DNA of 64,000 nt from Gigaspora margarita (GCA_009809945.1 WTPW01002094.1:1-64000); one strand, 5' to 3'; positions 35,367-46,697 are shown, numbered from the stretch's first letter. Notes: a model not told the origin generated them from the letters alone. Program-made: numbers and translations.

Positions 35367-35861
35367 AATATCTTAATATAAATATTTGTTTTATTATTAT
35401 AATTGTATTTTTTAATATAATTTGTTAAGAAATATATGATTAAAAGTTTTTATATATTGGGAATCATATTAAGGTTTTGCTACTTTTTTTTTAACTTAGA
35501 CAGTCTCACCAGAGCTTTATTAAGTTATTTTATTCAAATTACAATGAAAATGTTCTAATATATGTTTGATATTATTCTATTTGATCTTTTACAGATCAAA
35601 TATACTAGTTTGTACAAATGTTCAATACTAGAAATTCTAATAACAGTGCTACAAGTGTATATAGTATTGGTAATTTCAGATTTATAGGCCTCATATTACA
35701 TCTTGTGATTTCAGTTACTTCCAAATTGAGGCCTTAATACAGCCTGCTTCACAGTGATAATTTTTTGAATAATAACTATTGTACATGTAGTACTGCTGCT
35801 ACAGGTTCATATCTCAAGCTATTTTTTGTAATACTATTACAATCTTGCCTATATTTCAAGC

Positions 35862-36587
35862 CAGGGATGGTAAATGACTTTAAATAACCCAAATAACCCA
35901 AATGACAAATGACTAGTCATTGGTTATTTACAACCCAAATGACTTAAGAAGATCAATTAACTCTGGTTAATTGTTTATCTATTACTTTTAGCCAATCAAA
36001 ATTGATTATTGTTCTCCGTAAAATGAAATGTCGTTAGATACTATCCAATAAAAAATATTACATATGATAAATAACTGATGATCCCAAATAACCAGTTATC
36101 ATTTTGATGAATGATTGCTATTTGTTTTTTGGCTAAATAACCAGTTTATTTCTTGTAAAGTGACATTCCAATCGAATCATAAGGTCGGGTATGAAGTGAT
36201 TAAAAAAAAAATAGTAGACAAAAAATAATATATTTACTTATTTTTTAAAAAAAAAGTTCATTAATAATAATTTACCAATTACAAATTGATATAAATTATT
36301 TTTGAATTTACAAATGGCATATTAATCAACATGAATTGAGAATTGATACAAACATATATATTATTTGAAACCTGCATTATACAAGTTTTTTATGATTAGT
36401 AGGATGTCAACTCTATGCAAAATGATCTAATGTCCAAATAACCCTAGTCATTTGGAAATGACCATAGTCATTTGGTCACGAGTCATTTCCAAATAACCAA
36501 AATTTGGTGACCTCAAATGACTGGTCATTTTGAGGTCATTTGAGATCATTTGAAAAATTGGAAAATAACCAGGTCATTTCATCTCTG
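35862..36587. mobile_element. 726-bp non-autonomous hAT element
   Basis: It begins CAGGGATGGTAAATGAC and in reverse complement from the other end CAGAGATGAAATGACC. TTTCAAGC (35854-35861) and TCTCAAGC (36588-36595) form an 8-bp target duplication with one change. Both ends are packed with AAATGAC and GTCATTT motifs, the usual pattern of hAT transposase-binding repeats. No transposase frame is present. Confidence 0.85.
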
Positions 36588-37217
36588 TCTCAAGCTACTA
36601 CCTTTAAGCTGAATAGATAATTCTTTTTATTGCCTTTGAAAGGAATTAAACTAGCATCTTTTTGATTTGCAACCTTGAAGCATAACTGCTATTAGCCTAA
36701 AGGTTTAAGGTTTTGCTACTGTTATGTCTTTTTATAGTATGCTATGTTTTGGTAAATTTTTACTACTGTTTATACAAAACAATGGTTTCATTTCATACTA
36801 CATTTTTTATTGTACTACTAGAAAACTGCACATGCTATTTAATACAGATTATTTAATACAAGGTATGAATTATGCTTTAGCAAAGATATCAAATAAGTTT
36901 TAAGTAAAATTTGATGCAAAAAAAAATAAAATAAGAAATTAGCATGATTTACAATAAATAGATTGAAATCAAATATTACAAAAGAAATTTAATACAAATT
37001 ATTTTTATTTTTTTTTTTTTAAGGTGAGGTTTGCTCGTATCTTTATTGAATAATTTATATAATGGTTACCCAAATTGTACATTGACAAATATATATAAAC
37101 TACATGCAAGAATAAGAGCTCAGACTAGTTTATCTGCGACCTAAACCTACTAGAGTGGTCAAGACTCACCTAGATTTGAATAGTTAAAATATAGTTTGTA
37201 GGAATACTATATTTGAT

Positions 37218-38873
37218 CTACATAATGGACCAGATGCTGATTTTGCGAAGGGCTTGGCCTATTGGTGGACACGAATTAGAGTCATTGTAGAGTTGGTCTG
37301 AGAGACCACAGAGACAGTTGTAGGTAAAGTTTTTCTTTGAATATTGATCTTTATGAGAGGGGCGTAGTTGTGTTGGCTTGGGCCTGTTGTACTCAGGACA
37401 GTTGTTGTTGGTTTTCTTCCAGTGAGTGAGTGCAGAGCAGTATGGTTTCCATATCTGCTCATAGGCCTCTTCAGATACTTTAAGAAGAGATTTGATAATT
37501 ATTTGAGATGCCTGTTTATAGGATATGTCGGGGGATTGCACTGTTTGGATTAGAGGGATGGAGATAAGGCCCTTTAGGGTGGAGTCTAAGGAATAGGAAT
37601 AAAGGAAGGTTGGAGTGGGGTTGAATGAGGGGTGGGTGTAGATTAGTTGAGTAAGGCTGTTGCAATGGGAGTCAGGTAGCTCTAGGTCGCTACTTCTAAC
37701 AACCTCTGAAATAGCTGTGAGGACAATTTGGTTGATAAGTGAGGGATTTTGGCAAGTCCTCCAGTGAGAGGGGGAGTCTGGCATTCTGCATTCGAAGCAG
37801 TTAGCTGAGGAGAATGTGTTTGGAAATATAGTGTGCAGGTGTGAGTGTGTGGGCAGGTCATTAAGTAAGGTTTTAATTTTGAATGATTTTGAGTGATTAA
37901 GTTTTGGGTTGGTAAAGTTGTTGGAGCTCTTTTGGTTGTTGTTGAAGTAGAGCCATGTAGCATTCTGGTCTATATAGTGTGAAAAGTGTGACCATTCTGA
38001 ACTATGCTTCTGTGAGGACCACATCACCGTTATGTGCGCCTTACAGATATTTTTAATAAAGCATCTGGTTGAGCTCTCTATAGAGCTGTTTTTCCATTGA
38101 AGAAAGTGGTAGGGGTTGTAGATTTTGGCATGATTAAAGAGTAGTTTGTTGGGTGACAGATGATTTCTGGCTAGGAGATCTGCTTGGTTGTTGAAGATGT
38201 TGTCTGAGTGTGCTTGAACTTTGTGTAGCTTGAGCTGAATATTGAATGCTCGTATGGCGTTGAGCAATGTGTGCCAGATGGGCCACAGGCTAAACTTGAA
38301 GTGTTTGTTAGAGTGCTTAGGGATAGATAGCAGTTTGTTATATTTGGATATGATGGACTGAGAGTCTGTGTAGATGTTTATACTCGAATTACGTGGTGTC
38401 ATGGATATGGCAGAAAGAATTGCGAGCAGTTCTGCTTTGTATGAGGTTGGCCAGTTATGCACTTGGGCTGAGAATTTATTTGAGACCTGGTTGTTGTGGA
38501 TCTGTACCCAGCCAATGCCCATTGAGCATTGGTTGGTACCGATTTCTGTGACTGAACTGTCTGTGTAAAATGTGAATTGTTGTTGACTTCTATTGGTGCT
38601 CGCAATTTGGCAAAGTTTTTGGCATGCTTCGTTGTCATAAAAGAGAGATGAAGTAAGAGAGTCTGTGATGTAAATAGTAGGAGGAGGTGGGATGTCTATT
38701 GGGTGTTTGATTGCAGTAGAGTAGATGAGATCAATGTAGTTAGCATTGAGCTTGGGTTGTTTGTTTTTGTGTTTTCTACCAAAGAACTGGGTAGAGAGTA
38801 TTGCTGACACCTCCAGAGTGCAGGAGTTGGCTATGCAGTTTGAGTTGAGGTGGCACCTTAACAGGGTGTGCAT
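37218..38873 (-). CDS. LINE ORF2 fragment: RNase H and C-terminal Cys-His domain
   Basis: This open frame of 551 codons has an RNase HI domain. FTFYTDSS (first Asp) lies near residue 100, then SYKAELLAILSAI (Glu), NIYTDSQSII (second Asp), and a KVQAHSDN and ADLLARN segment with the conserved His and last Asp near residues 215-240. The catalytic D-E-D-D set is visible. Further on, CFECRMPDSPSHWRTC near residue 368 is a CCHC-type motif seen at the end of many LINE ORF2 proteins. In retrotransposition RNase H would remove the RNA strand of the hybrid. The start is not a genuine initiation site: the frame joins the upstream frame (38858-39556) across a single-base frame change near 38860-38873. 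It ends 200 bp before the poly-A tail. Confidence 0.85.
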   Translation of the reverse strand: MHTLLRCHLNSNCIANSCTLEVSAILSTQFFGRKHKNKQPKLNANYIDLIYSTAIKHPIDIPPPPTIYITDSLTSSLFYDNEACQKLCQIASTNRSQQQFTFYTDSSVTEIGTNQCSMGIGWVQIHNNQVSNKFSAQVHNWPTSYKAELLAILSAISMTPRNSSINIYTDSQSIISKYNKLLSIPKHSNKHFKFSLWPIWHTLLNAIRAFNIQLKLHKVQAHSDNIFNNQADLLARNHLSPNKLLFNHAKIYNPYHFLQWKNSSIESSTRCFIKNICKAHITVMWSSQKHSSEWSHFSHYIDQNATWLYFNNNQKSSNNFTNPKLNHSKSFKIKTLLNDLPTHSHLHTIFPNTFSSANCFECRMPDSPSHWRTCQNPSLINQIVLTAISEVVRSSDLELPDSHCNSLTQLIYTHPSFNPTPTFLYSYSLDSTLKGLISIPLIQTVQSPDISYKQASQIIIKSLLKVSEEAYEQIWKPYCSALTHWKKTNNNCPEYNRPKPTQLRPSHKDQYSKKNFTYNCLCGLSDQLYNDSNSCPPIGQALRKISIWSIM

Positions 38874-39556
38874 GTGATCTGTGGCAGAGGATAGTGGTTG
38901 AATTGTGTGGTATCTATGTCATGTTGCCAATGTGTGATAGAGATTGAGTTGGCTTTTTTGAGGATTTTTCGGGTTTGCCCTATAATGATTTCAGTATTTT
39001 GGTATGTTAGTACCCAGGGTTTTGAAGACTTGGGTATGAGGTTAGTGTGGTAAGCGAAGGGGTTGAAGCTCTTAGATAGGAATTCAGGTAGGATGGTANG
39101 CTGGTGAGTATGTGATAGGATTGTGCTTTCTAGATAAGAGAACCAGAGTGGGGTTTTTTCTGTTGGGAGGTGCAGCAGCCTAGGTGACAGGTGCTGCCAG
39201 TCTAATAGAGTATTGTTGTTCGCAGAGCAGAGCTGCTCCAAGTACAAAATATGTTTATGGCGTAGCTGCTGCTTGAATGTGTTGTATTTGGGGTATTTTG
39301 TAAGGATGTTTTCTAATGATGTGCCTCCATTATCAATCGTTTGGGGATATCTAATATCTGAGTTGGCTTGGATAGTGACTCCTATGTGGTTTAATAGTGT
39401 TATGATTCTGAAGTTAGTAGTGTGTCTGTTAGGCCCATCGATGACAGGTTGTGGGTGTTGGTGAATACTGGTTGTTGACCACAGGTTGTTTTGGAGTTGT
39501 TGGAGTTTTATGCGTGTGAAAATTCCTAGTGTTGAGGGGTTGTTGATACAGAGTAG
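38858..39556 (-). pseudogene. LINE ORF2 fragment after the reverse-transcriptase palm
   Basis: Read on the minus strand the frame is open from the truncation point at 39556 to a stop at 38858. It includes NNPSTLGIFTRIKLQQLQNN and PWVLTYQNTEIIIGQTRK. These look like the linker between reverse transcriptase and RNase H of fungal LINEs; no palm motif remains. One undetermined base lies at 39099. The frame would continue into the RNase H frame but for a one-base shift near 38865. Confidence 0.65.
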
Positions 39557-39668
39557 GAAATTTAATACAAATTATAAAGTTACTGTCTATACAATAGAAC
39601 AATGTTTTTGGTTCATAATGCATTTTTTATTATACTACTAGAAATATGCTATTTAACGTGCTTAGTAT

Positions 39669-39671
<3 letters not shown>

Positions 39672-39704
<33 letters not shown>

Positions 39705-39909
39705 GTAAGGCCTTGCTCATATCTTTATTGAATAATTTATATAAGTGGTTACCCACTTAAATTGTACAGTGACAAATATATATAAACTACATGCAAGAAT
39801 AGAGCTCAGACTAATTTATCTGCGACCTAAACCTACTAGAGTGGTCAAGACTCACCTAGATTTGAATAGACAAAATATAGTTTGTAGGAATACTGTATTT
39901 GATCCACAT
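39672..39909 (-). mobile_element. LINE 3' fragment, second insertion of the same family
   Basis: A 238-bp 5'-truncated copy. A 31-T run (39671-39701) is followed by sequence about 93 percent alike to 37021-37210, including ACCTACTAGAGTGGTCAAGA. A perfect 14-bp duplication, GTGCTTAGTATTCT, lies at 39658-39671 and 39910-39923. It holds only the 3' untranslated end. Confidence 0.92.
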
Positions 39910-39923
39910 GTGCTTAGTATTCT

Positions 39924-41297
39924 ACATACTTGATATGTAATTATTATAGTTATTTGTATTGTTTAAAAATAAACTGCAATCTCCAATGAATAGAGCTAAT
40001 AAATAAGACCTTTTTAACATAAAGTTCTATTTCAAATTTGCTTTATTTCATTAAAAATATTGAAATAAATTTTTATAAAAATTACTTACCTGCTATATAA
40101 TTACTATATTGTACCAAAATAAACTCATAGTATCATTAACAAAGGCCTCTAAAAGAAATTTACATAAAAAAGAACTTTATGCTATAAAAAAAGCCAAATT
40201 CAAAAGCCTTGATATTTTTGTCGAAGATAATATTAATTCTACATCTAATATTATAATTATCCAGGCTAATGAAAGAGACAAGATTTTCTATGATCTCTTA
40301 AAGACATATTAATCAACTTAAATACAAGTAAACCTTTATTATTTATAGTATAGTCTTTTTAGAAACAGTTTATGCCTTTTGAGACAGGCCTAGGATTCAA
40401 CTGTTCCCTCTCTAGTTATGTTTCTTTTTTTATTTTTGGTGTGATCATCTTTCTTGATATGGAGCATGTATGAGGAAAAAGGTAATGCAGATTTTATAGG
40501 TTTTAAACCCCTGTACCACACTACTGAGAGTGAATTGAATGTATCCATCAAGAAGATTTATTACAATTCATGATAATATATTTTTTTCATTCAATATATC
40601 AGTTTTTTGAATTTTTTTTTAGTATAAGACTCAAGGTAAGGCTCACAAATCAAAATCAAATTATATGAATATATTATAACTTACTAGAAATTAGAAGATT
40701 TTGTAGCAAGCAATTTTATGTCAACAAATAAATTGCAATCTACAGTTTTGATAGATCCAAAATTACCTGTTCAAAAAATTTGCAGAAAAAAAACAACAAC
40801 AACAAGTTATTAAAATATTGCTAGACCAAGGGTTACTTCTATCAAATGCAGTAAAGCAAACACATTTACTCTGAAATACAATTCTGTTTCCAATCTTAAT
40901 CTAGAAAATATTTGGAATGAGTTATACAATGGTGATACTAGTACCAAATCAGAAAAATCATTACCACCCCAAATGACTCAAATTATCATTTGATTTTAAA
41001 TAATTTTCAAATACCTGCTAAATTTATTAATTTGCTAGAATCAGAAATTTTTGATCAGGCCAAATCTAAAAATAAAAATTCTGATCTAGTATGGAAGCAA
41101 TTTGCCTTGTGGGCATTTTTTGCAACTAGTCCTTCCATTGGCAAGCAGATTTATAACCTTTGTTAATGCCTCTGGACCAAGGTAAAGCATGTACATCAGA
41201 AGTATATAAAAGTAAAAAATGGTTTTCTAGACCAATTAATAATTTCTGAAGCACTTATTCAAGATAATCAAGAAAAAAAATTATTGCTAGCATCACC
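39924..41297 (+). other. AT-rich stretch with a possible decayed coding remnant
   Basis: 40838-41297 contains several short plus-strand coding-like pieces in changing frames, for example LNLENIWNELYNGDTS and EKKLLLASPKF, without a recognised domain. The 67-codon frame at 40109-40312 is lysine-rich and unrecognised. The last piece stops exactly where the low-complexity element begins. It could be the upstream part of the dioxygenase-like relic at 43321-44276. Confidence 0.3.
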
Positions 41298-42284
41298 AAA
41301 ATTTGTAAGGGGATTACTATCGATGTTTATCTGTTATTGGTTAGTAATCGATTAAAATCCCCCCTGACGAGGACTATCGATTAAGTTAGTAATCGATAAT
41401 AATCGGTAATAATCGATAGTAATCAGATTAAAAATCACGAATAATAATTCTAATCAATACTATTATACTTTATACTTATTTTTAAACGTTTTACAGGTTT
41501 TCGCATATTTTCACAAGGTTTCGCATTTTAATGTAAAATTTTATATTTTTTTATTTATTATTATTATTATACATTATATTTTAAATTAAATATATTTTAT
41601 TATATATTATATTATATTACATATTTTTATTATATATTATTATAAAAAAAAATGAAAAACCAAAAAAAAACCTCTGAAAAAAAATAACAAAAAAAAACAA
41701 AACTGAAAAAATAGTAATAATTTTTAACTACTTTCGCACTTCATCGCTTATATTCACTACTTCTTGCAAAGTGTCGGAGAAGTTAGAGTTGTTGTTCTTG
41801 CAAGTACCAGAAAAGTCAGATCGTTTTCTTGCAAAGTTTCGAAAAAAGTCAGGAATAAATAAAATAAAATTAAAAAAATAAGTAAAAAAAAAAGAAAAAC
41901 AAACAAAAACAAAAACGTAAGCAAACTAAATAAAAAAAAAACAAAGCTCCAAATCTCTATTTTCCTAAAGTAAGAGTTCGTTTCTTATAATTTAGTAATC
42001 ATTGAAGGTTTTCGCAATGTACTGGAATAATAAAAAAATAAAAATTAAAGAAATAAGTAAAAAGAAAACAATGGAATATAAGCAAACTGAATAAAAATAA
42101 AAATAAAACCCCAAATCTTCATTATATTTGCTTCTATTCGCTCATATTCGCTTCTATTCGATTATATTCGCTTATATTCACTACTTTCTAAAAAATAGTA
42201 AGTAAAAAAAATAAAAAAACTATTCTCGGAAGTGTTAGTGTTATACCACCTGTACAAACACAAGAAGAACAAGAAAAATTACCC

Positions 42285-42545
42285 ATATGATCCCGTACGA
42301 ATGCAAGAGAACGAGCAAGACCACCCTATACGAATGCAAGAGAAACGAACAAGACCACCCCATATGAACGCAAGAGAAAAAACAAATGGACCACCTACGA
42401 GACCACTAAAAATCTACGCAATACCATCTACAAGAATGCCAAGAGGCACGTAAAGCTATTCCACAAGAACACCAACGACACAAGCTAGTGACAATTCCAA
42501 CAACGACACTAACGACGACATCAACTACAACACCAGCGATGACAC
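42285..42545 (+). repeat. C/A-rich minisatellite inside element A
   Basis: Units of about 35 bp built on CGAATGCAAGAGAACGAGCA and AGACCACCC recur three to four times and pass into ACACCAACGACAC-like repeats. The plus strand is strikingly poor in T here. Element B lacks this block. The open frames across it are by-products of the repeat. Confidence 0.6.
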
Positions 42546-42868
42546 CAACTAGGACAACACCAATGCGTTGCCTTGCGCAAAGTGTCGGAAAGTCTCTATA
42601 TTTCATGCCAAAAAGTGTTTTTTTGTAGAAATAAATAAAAAAAATTAAAAAATAATAATAAATAAAAGAAAAAAAAAGATACTAAACGAAACAAAACGTA
42701 ACAAAAAAAAACAAAGCGAAAATGAAAAAACAATGTAAAAGTGATAGAAGATCTAAATTATAAACAAAAAAAAAACAAAGATCTAATCTAATCTTGTACT
42801 ACGATCATCAAAATATTTCGAAACAAATCGAAACATTTTGAAAATATTAATTAAACGCATCCTTGGTA

Positions 42869-43081
42869 NNNNNNNNNNNNNNNNNNNNNNNNNNNNNNNN
42901 NNNNNNNNNNNNNNNNNNNNNNNNNNNNNNNNNNNNNNNNNNNNNNNNNNNNNNNNNNNNNNNNNNNNNNNNNNNNNNNNNNNNNNNNNNNNNNNNNNNN
43001 NNNNNNNNNNNNNNNNNNNNNNNNNNNNNNNNNNNNNNNNNNNNNNNNNNNNNNNNNNNNNNNNNNNNNNNNNNNNNNNNN
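42869..43081. other. Assembly gap (213 undetermined bases)
   Basis: A run of N occupies these positions. It lies just after GCATCCTTGGTA, a sequence shared with element B near 46137-46148, so the gap falls in the right terminal part of element A. Confidence 0.99.
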
Positions 43082-43320
43082 TTTTTTACCCGGGGACAGT
43101 CAAAACATTATGAAATTGTTAAAGATCTGTTAATTGTTATATATCGTTTCAAATAATTCCGATTATAATCAATTTATAGATATATAACGATTTAATATAA
43201 AAAATGATATAAATCGATTATAGATATATATCGATTTTTATCCAATTAATCGATATATAACGATATTTTATAATCAATATATAACGATTAAGTGATATAT
43301 ATTGATTAATATCTATATAT

Positions 43321-44276
43321 AAAATTTGGAGATGAGTGAATTAACTAATATGATGTTAGAAAAAATATTATTATTAAGAAGTATAACTATATATTCAAGC
43401 TACAATATCTCAAGAATGCTTTTGGAGCAACAATAGTAGATTTATTTATTTTTAGAATTCTAGAGTTGCAAAAAATGCAAGAGAGCAGTGCAACCATACT
43501 TTGTTCATATGCTTAATGAACTATCTCACCAATCTAAAGAATTTTCAAAAGGATTGGTTAAGCATTTTTGTGCTTTTACTAGCAGTAATAACGAGCCTTA
43601 CACAACATCGAACACTGCCTTATCTCATAATCAGGAATATTTAAAATGTGTTTGAGATTTAATACAAGGCCTTTAACTATTATCTGATGCTATTAATAGT
43701 TATATTAGAAATACATATCCAGGATTGCACTAAAAAATAAGAAAATTCGATCTTGGACCAAATGTTTTCAAATCGCTCAGTGCATTTTTTATAGTGGCAG
43801 TTAATTTCAATATCATATCTCAGTTTTCATCAAGATGTAAAAGTTATCATGATATACAGTCTACTCCCGCTATAGTCACACTGTCTAGCAGAAACTTGAT
43901 GTGACTATAGCGAGAGAAACATAATAATAGTCACATCATGTGATTATAGCGAGAGTTAATTTTATATTACTGCAAATGATTGGTATATAGCCTCAAGAAA
44001 ATGTGACTATTTCGGATGTGACTTTTGCGAGAGTAGACTGTATTCTGTGTGGTCTGCCCACTTAGGATATTTGAGGGTGGACAATTTGTGTTTTCAGAAT
44101 TGAAACTAGTTGTTTATATTAAAGAAGGATCAATAGCCTTTAGATCTAATATCTTGGTTCATAGAAATTTTTCAGTTCTTACAGATATATGTCATAGTGT
44201 TGTATTTTTTGTACATAGTACTACGATTATGCAAACAGGAAATTTGGGTCCTTATTTAGTTCAAATAATAATATAA
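43321..44276 (+). pseudogene. Decayed dioxygenase-like (double-stranded beta-helix) gene, split by a pogo-like MITE
   Basis: Plus-strand pieces FVHMLNELSHQSKEFSKGL (about 43500), SYIRNTYPGLH (about 43700), CPLRIFEGGQFVFSELKLVV (about 44050-44110) and DICHSVVFFVHST (about 44180) look like a 2-oxoglutarate/iron oxygenase-type fold family common in fungi. There a GxFxGGxLxFP strand is followed by a conserved RHS(I/V)V(F/Y) strand. The expected iron-binding His-x-Asp is not evident. Removing the MITE at 43857-44040 and one TA makes the frame continuous across the join. Several stops and frame changes lie in the left half. The family assignment rests on motif memory and is moderate. The role is unknown. 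Confidence 0.45.
43857..44040. mobile_element. 184-bp pogo/mariner-like MITE
   Basis: It begins CAGTCTACTCCCGCTATAG and ends with the complementary GAGTAGACTG. TA flanks both ends (43855-43856 and 44041-44042). CAGT ends with a CGCTATAGTCACA subterminal run are typical of pogo/Tigger-like elements. GTGACTATAGCGAGAG motifs recur inside. No transposase is present. Confidence 0.82.
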
Positions 44277-44524
44277 GATAAGTACAAATATTAAAAAAAA
44301 AGAGCCAAATCCTTAAAATGAAATTCACAGTCTTTAAAAATGTGAAATTCAAAACAAAGCCACTTCAGTAAGTGTAAAAGTTACATTAAAAATTATAAAA
44401 GTTGTTTTCAAAATCAATATTTATTTTTACTTTTACTTTATTCAAGATCTTGAGCATGCAAAATGAGGGTTACCAGCAATATACAAAATTTAATGCTAGT
44501 TACATCATCGACTTTATAGTACCG

Positions 44525-46390
44525 AAATCTTTCAAAAGAAATTGTATGCCAAAATCTTTTGAAAGAATTGCGATTAATGTGCTATCTTTCGAAAGAATCG
44601 AAATCTTTTAAAGGATTTCAGTATGCATATTTTTCAAAAATTTTGAAATAAATTTCGAAATATTACAAAATAAGTTTCAAAGTATTGCAAAATAGAGCAA
44701 AACAAAAGCAATTACCTAATTAATTATTCCACTTTGAGAATGCAGAAGGTACTATTTCGCATATGATTGTGTAAATCTGCACATTTTGCAATTTTTCACA
44801 ATATTTCGCAAAATTTTGAAATTTTTTAAAATTTTTGCAATTTTTTTATTTATTACATTTTTAAATTAAATATATATTTTTTTATTATATATTATATTTT
44901 AATTAATATACATTATTTACAATACTATTTTACATTATACATATTATTTTTACATTATTACATATTATTTTTATATTATTATATATTATTTTAACTACTT
45001 TCGCACTTCTTCGCACTAATTCTATTACTATTGTAAAGAAAAAAATAAAAACTAGTGCTTATATACTTATTTTTGCATACCCACAATTAGCTATTATCTT
45101 CACTTCTTTGTTTAACTATTATATTAGCTTTGCTATTTCTTTTGTTACTTCATTTTGCTCTTTTTTCTAAATACTTTTTAGAAATAGTAGAGAAGTAAAA
45201 AATAAAAAAAACATTTCTTAAATAAAAGTTGGTGTTTTTGCAACTTGCCAGAAAAATCTAGTATTTTTGCAAAGTGCCAAAGAAGTTAAAGTTAGTGTTT
45301 TTTTTAAAGACCAGAAAGTCAGGTCGCATTCTTCAAAGTTCTGAAGAAGTTAGAAATAAATAAAATAAAAAAATAAGTAAAAAAAACAAATGAAAAAAAA
45401 CAAAAAATATGTAAGCAAAACTTAATAAAAAAAAATGAAGCCCCAAATCTCTATTTCTCTGAAGTAAGAGTTCATGTTTAGAAATTGCTGAAACCAAGTT
45501 GTTTTTATAAAATGCCAGGTTAATGTTCTTGCAATGTACCAGAAAAGTATGTATTTGTTTGCAAATGTTGAAAAAGCCTGAGTTGCATTTTCTTGCAAAA
45601 TGGCAAGAAGTAAAGATTTGTTCTTGCAAAGTGCTGAAATAAAATATATTAATAAAAAATTTTAAAAAATAAAAAACAAAAAACAAAAACAAAAATAAAT
45701 GAAGTGAAACTATGCAAAAACTTGTAAAACCTTGCAAAAACTTGCAAAATTTTGCAAAGACGTGTTCTTGGAAATTTCGAAATTGCTAAAGAGAAATTAG
45801 TTGTGTATTTTGCAGCATGTTAAAAGTTTGAGTTGACTTGCAAAGTCTTATTGGTATTTTTGCAAAGTGTCAAAAAGTTGTAGGTTTCTTGCAAAGGGTT
45901 AATATTTTTGTAAAGTGCGAAAAATAATTAAAAAATAAATAAAAAAAATAAATCAAAACAAAAAAAAACAGAATGAAACTAAAAAATCAATGTAAACAAA
46001 GTGAAAAGAAAAAAAAAGTAAAACTATATAGAAGATCTAATTTATAAACAAAAAATCTAAGCTGATCCTGTAACACAGTAGATTAATTTCAATAAATAAT
46101 ACAAAATTTTGAACTATTTCAAAAATATAGTTCAATGCATCCTTGGCATGATCCAGGTTACATATTCTGATCCAGCCAATCCAGCCAATTCTAAAATAAT
46201 TTGAAGTATTTCAATTACAATATATTTCAAAAAATATTTCGAATCTACTTTCAAAATATTTTGAAAACATTTTTGAAATATTTCAAAACCTGAAATATTT
46301 CAAAATATATTTCAAAATATTTTGAAATATATTGTGATATGCAAGATCTTTCAAAAGATTTCGCATGTTCGCAAGATCTTTCAAAAGATT
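44525..46390. mobile_element. Low-complexity repeat element B
   Basis: The core (about 44800-46150) matches element A. It is bounded by blocks rich in AATCTTTCAAAAGAT and TTTCAAAATATTTTGAAAT palindromes (44525-44660 and 46195-46390). Degenerate units around TTCTTGCAAAGTGC recur through the core. The minus-strand open frame 45333-45737 is repeat-derived, with Phe- and Leu-rich low complexity, and is not a gene. No target duplication was established. Confidence 0.45.
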
Positions 46391-46697
46391 TTGTATATTT
46401 ATTTTGCTTATGTACTAAATACATAAATTGAAGAATTAATAGAATATAGTTTAAGTGTTTGTAATAAATTTTTCTAGTAAGTAAATGCTATTAAAATATC
46501 TTTAAAATACAAAATCAATCTAACAAGATTTTTTCAAAAATCAAATCTTATAGTAAATAGATAAAGTTATATAATATTAGAAAATGAAATTAAAATATAA
46601 TATGTGAAAATTTAAAATAGCACACATATATATAGATTTTAAAATAGATTAATGTAATTCAATAATGCATTTTAGGTAGAAAAAAATGAAGCAATAG

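Larger units (their letters stand above)
37003..39556 (-). mobile_element. LINE retrotransposon, 5'-truncated, with RNase H
   Basis: A 2.55-kb non-LTR element on the minus strand. Its 3' end is marked by the poly-T run at about 37005-37020 on the plus strand, with an AATAAA signal (in TTCAATAAAGATAC) about 20 bases before the tail. It is flanked by a perfect 19-bp target duplication, GAAATTTAATACAAATTAT, at 36984-37002 and 39557-39575. What remains encodes the region after the reverse-transcriptase palm, RNase H and a C-terminal zinc motif. Everything upstream was lost at insertion. The reading frame is largely open over 2.3 kb, so the insertion is fairly young. Confidence 0.92.
41306..43320. 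mobile_element. Low-complexity repeat element A (contains an assembly gap)
   Basis: AAAATTTG flanks it directly at 41298-41305 and 43321-43328. The interior shares long stretches with 44800-46150, such as CCCCAAATCTCTATTT or close variants and AAGTAAGAGTTC, plus repeated TTCTTGCAAAGTGTC-like units. Its two ends are full of ATCGAT palindromes (TAATCGATAATAATCG on the left, ATCGATATATAACGAT on the right). No transposase or reverse transcriptase is visible. The class is unknown. Confidence 0.5.

Noticed and set aside
38374-38568. Plus-strand frame inside the LINE
   Set aside because: Shadow of the RNase H frame on the opposite strand.
42838-43156. Open frames across the run of N
   Set aside because: They are artefacts of undetermined bases being read as open.
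45333-45737. 134-codon minus-strand frame with long Phe/Leu stretches
   Set aside because: Derived from low-complexity repeats of element B; looks like membrane sequence only because of T-rich composition.
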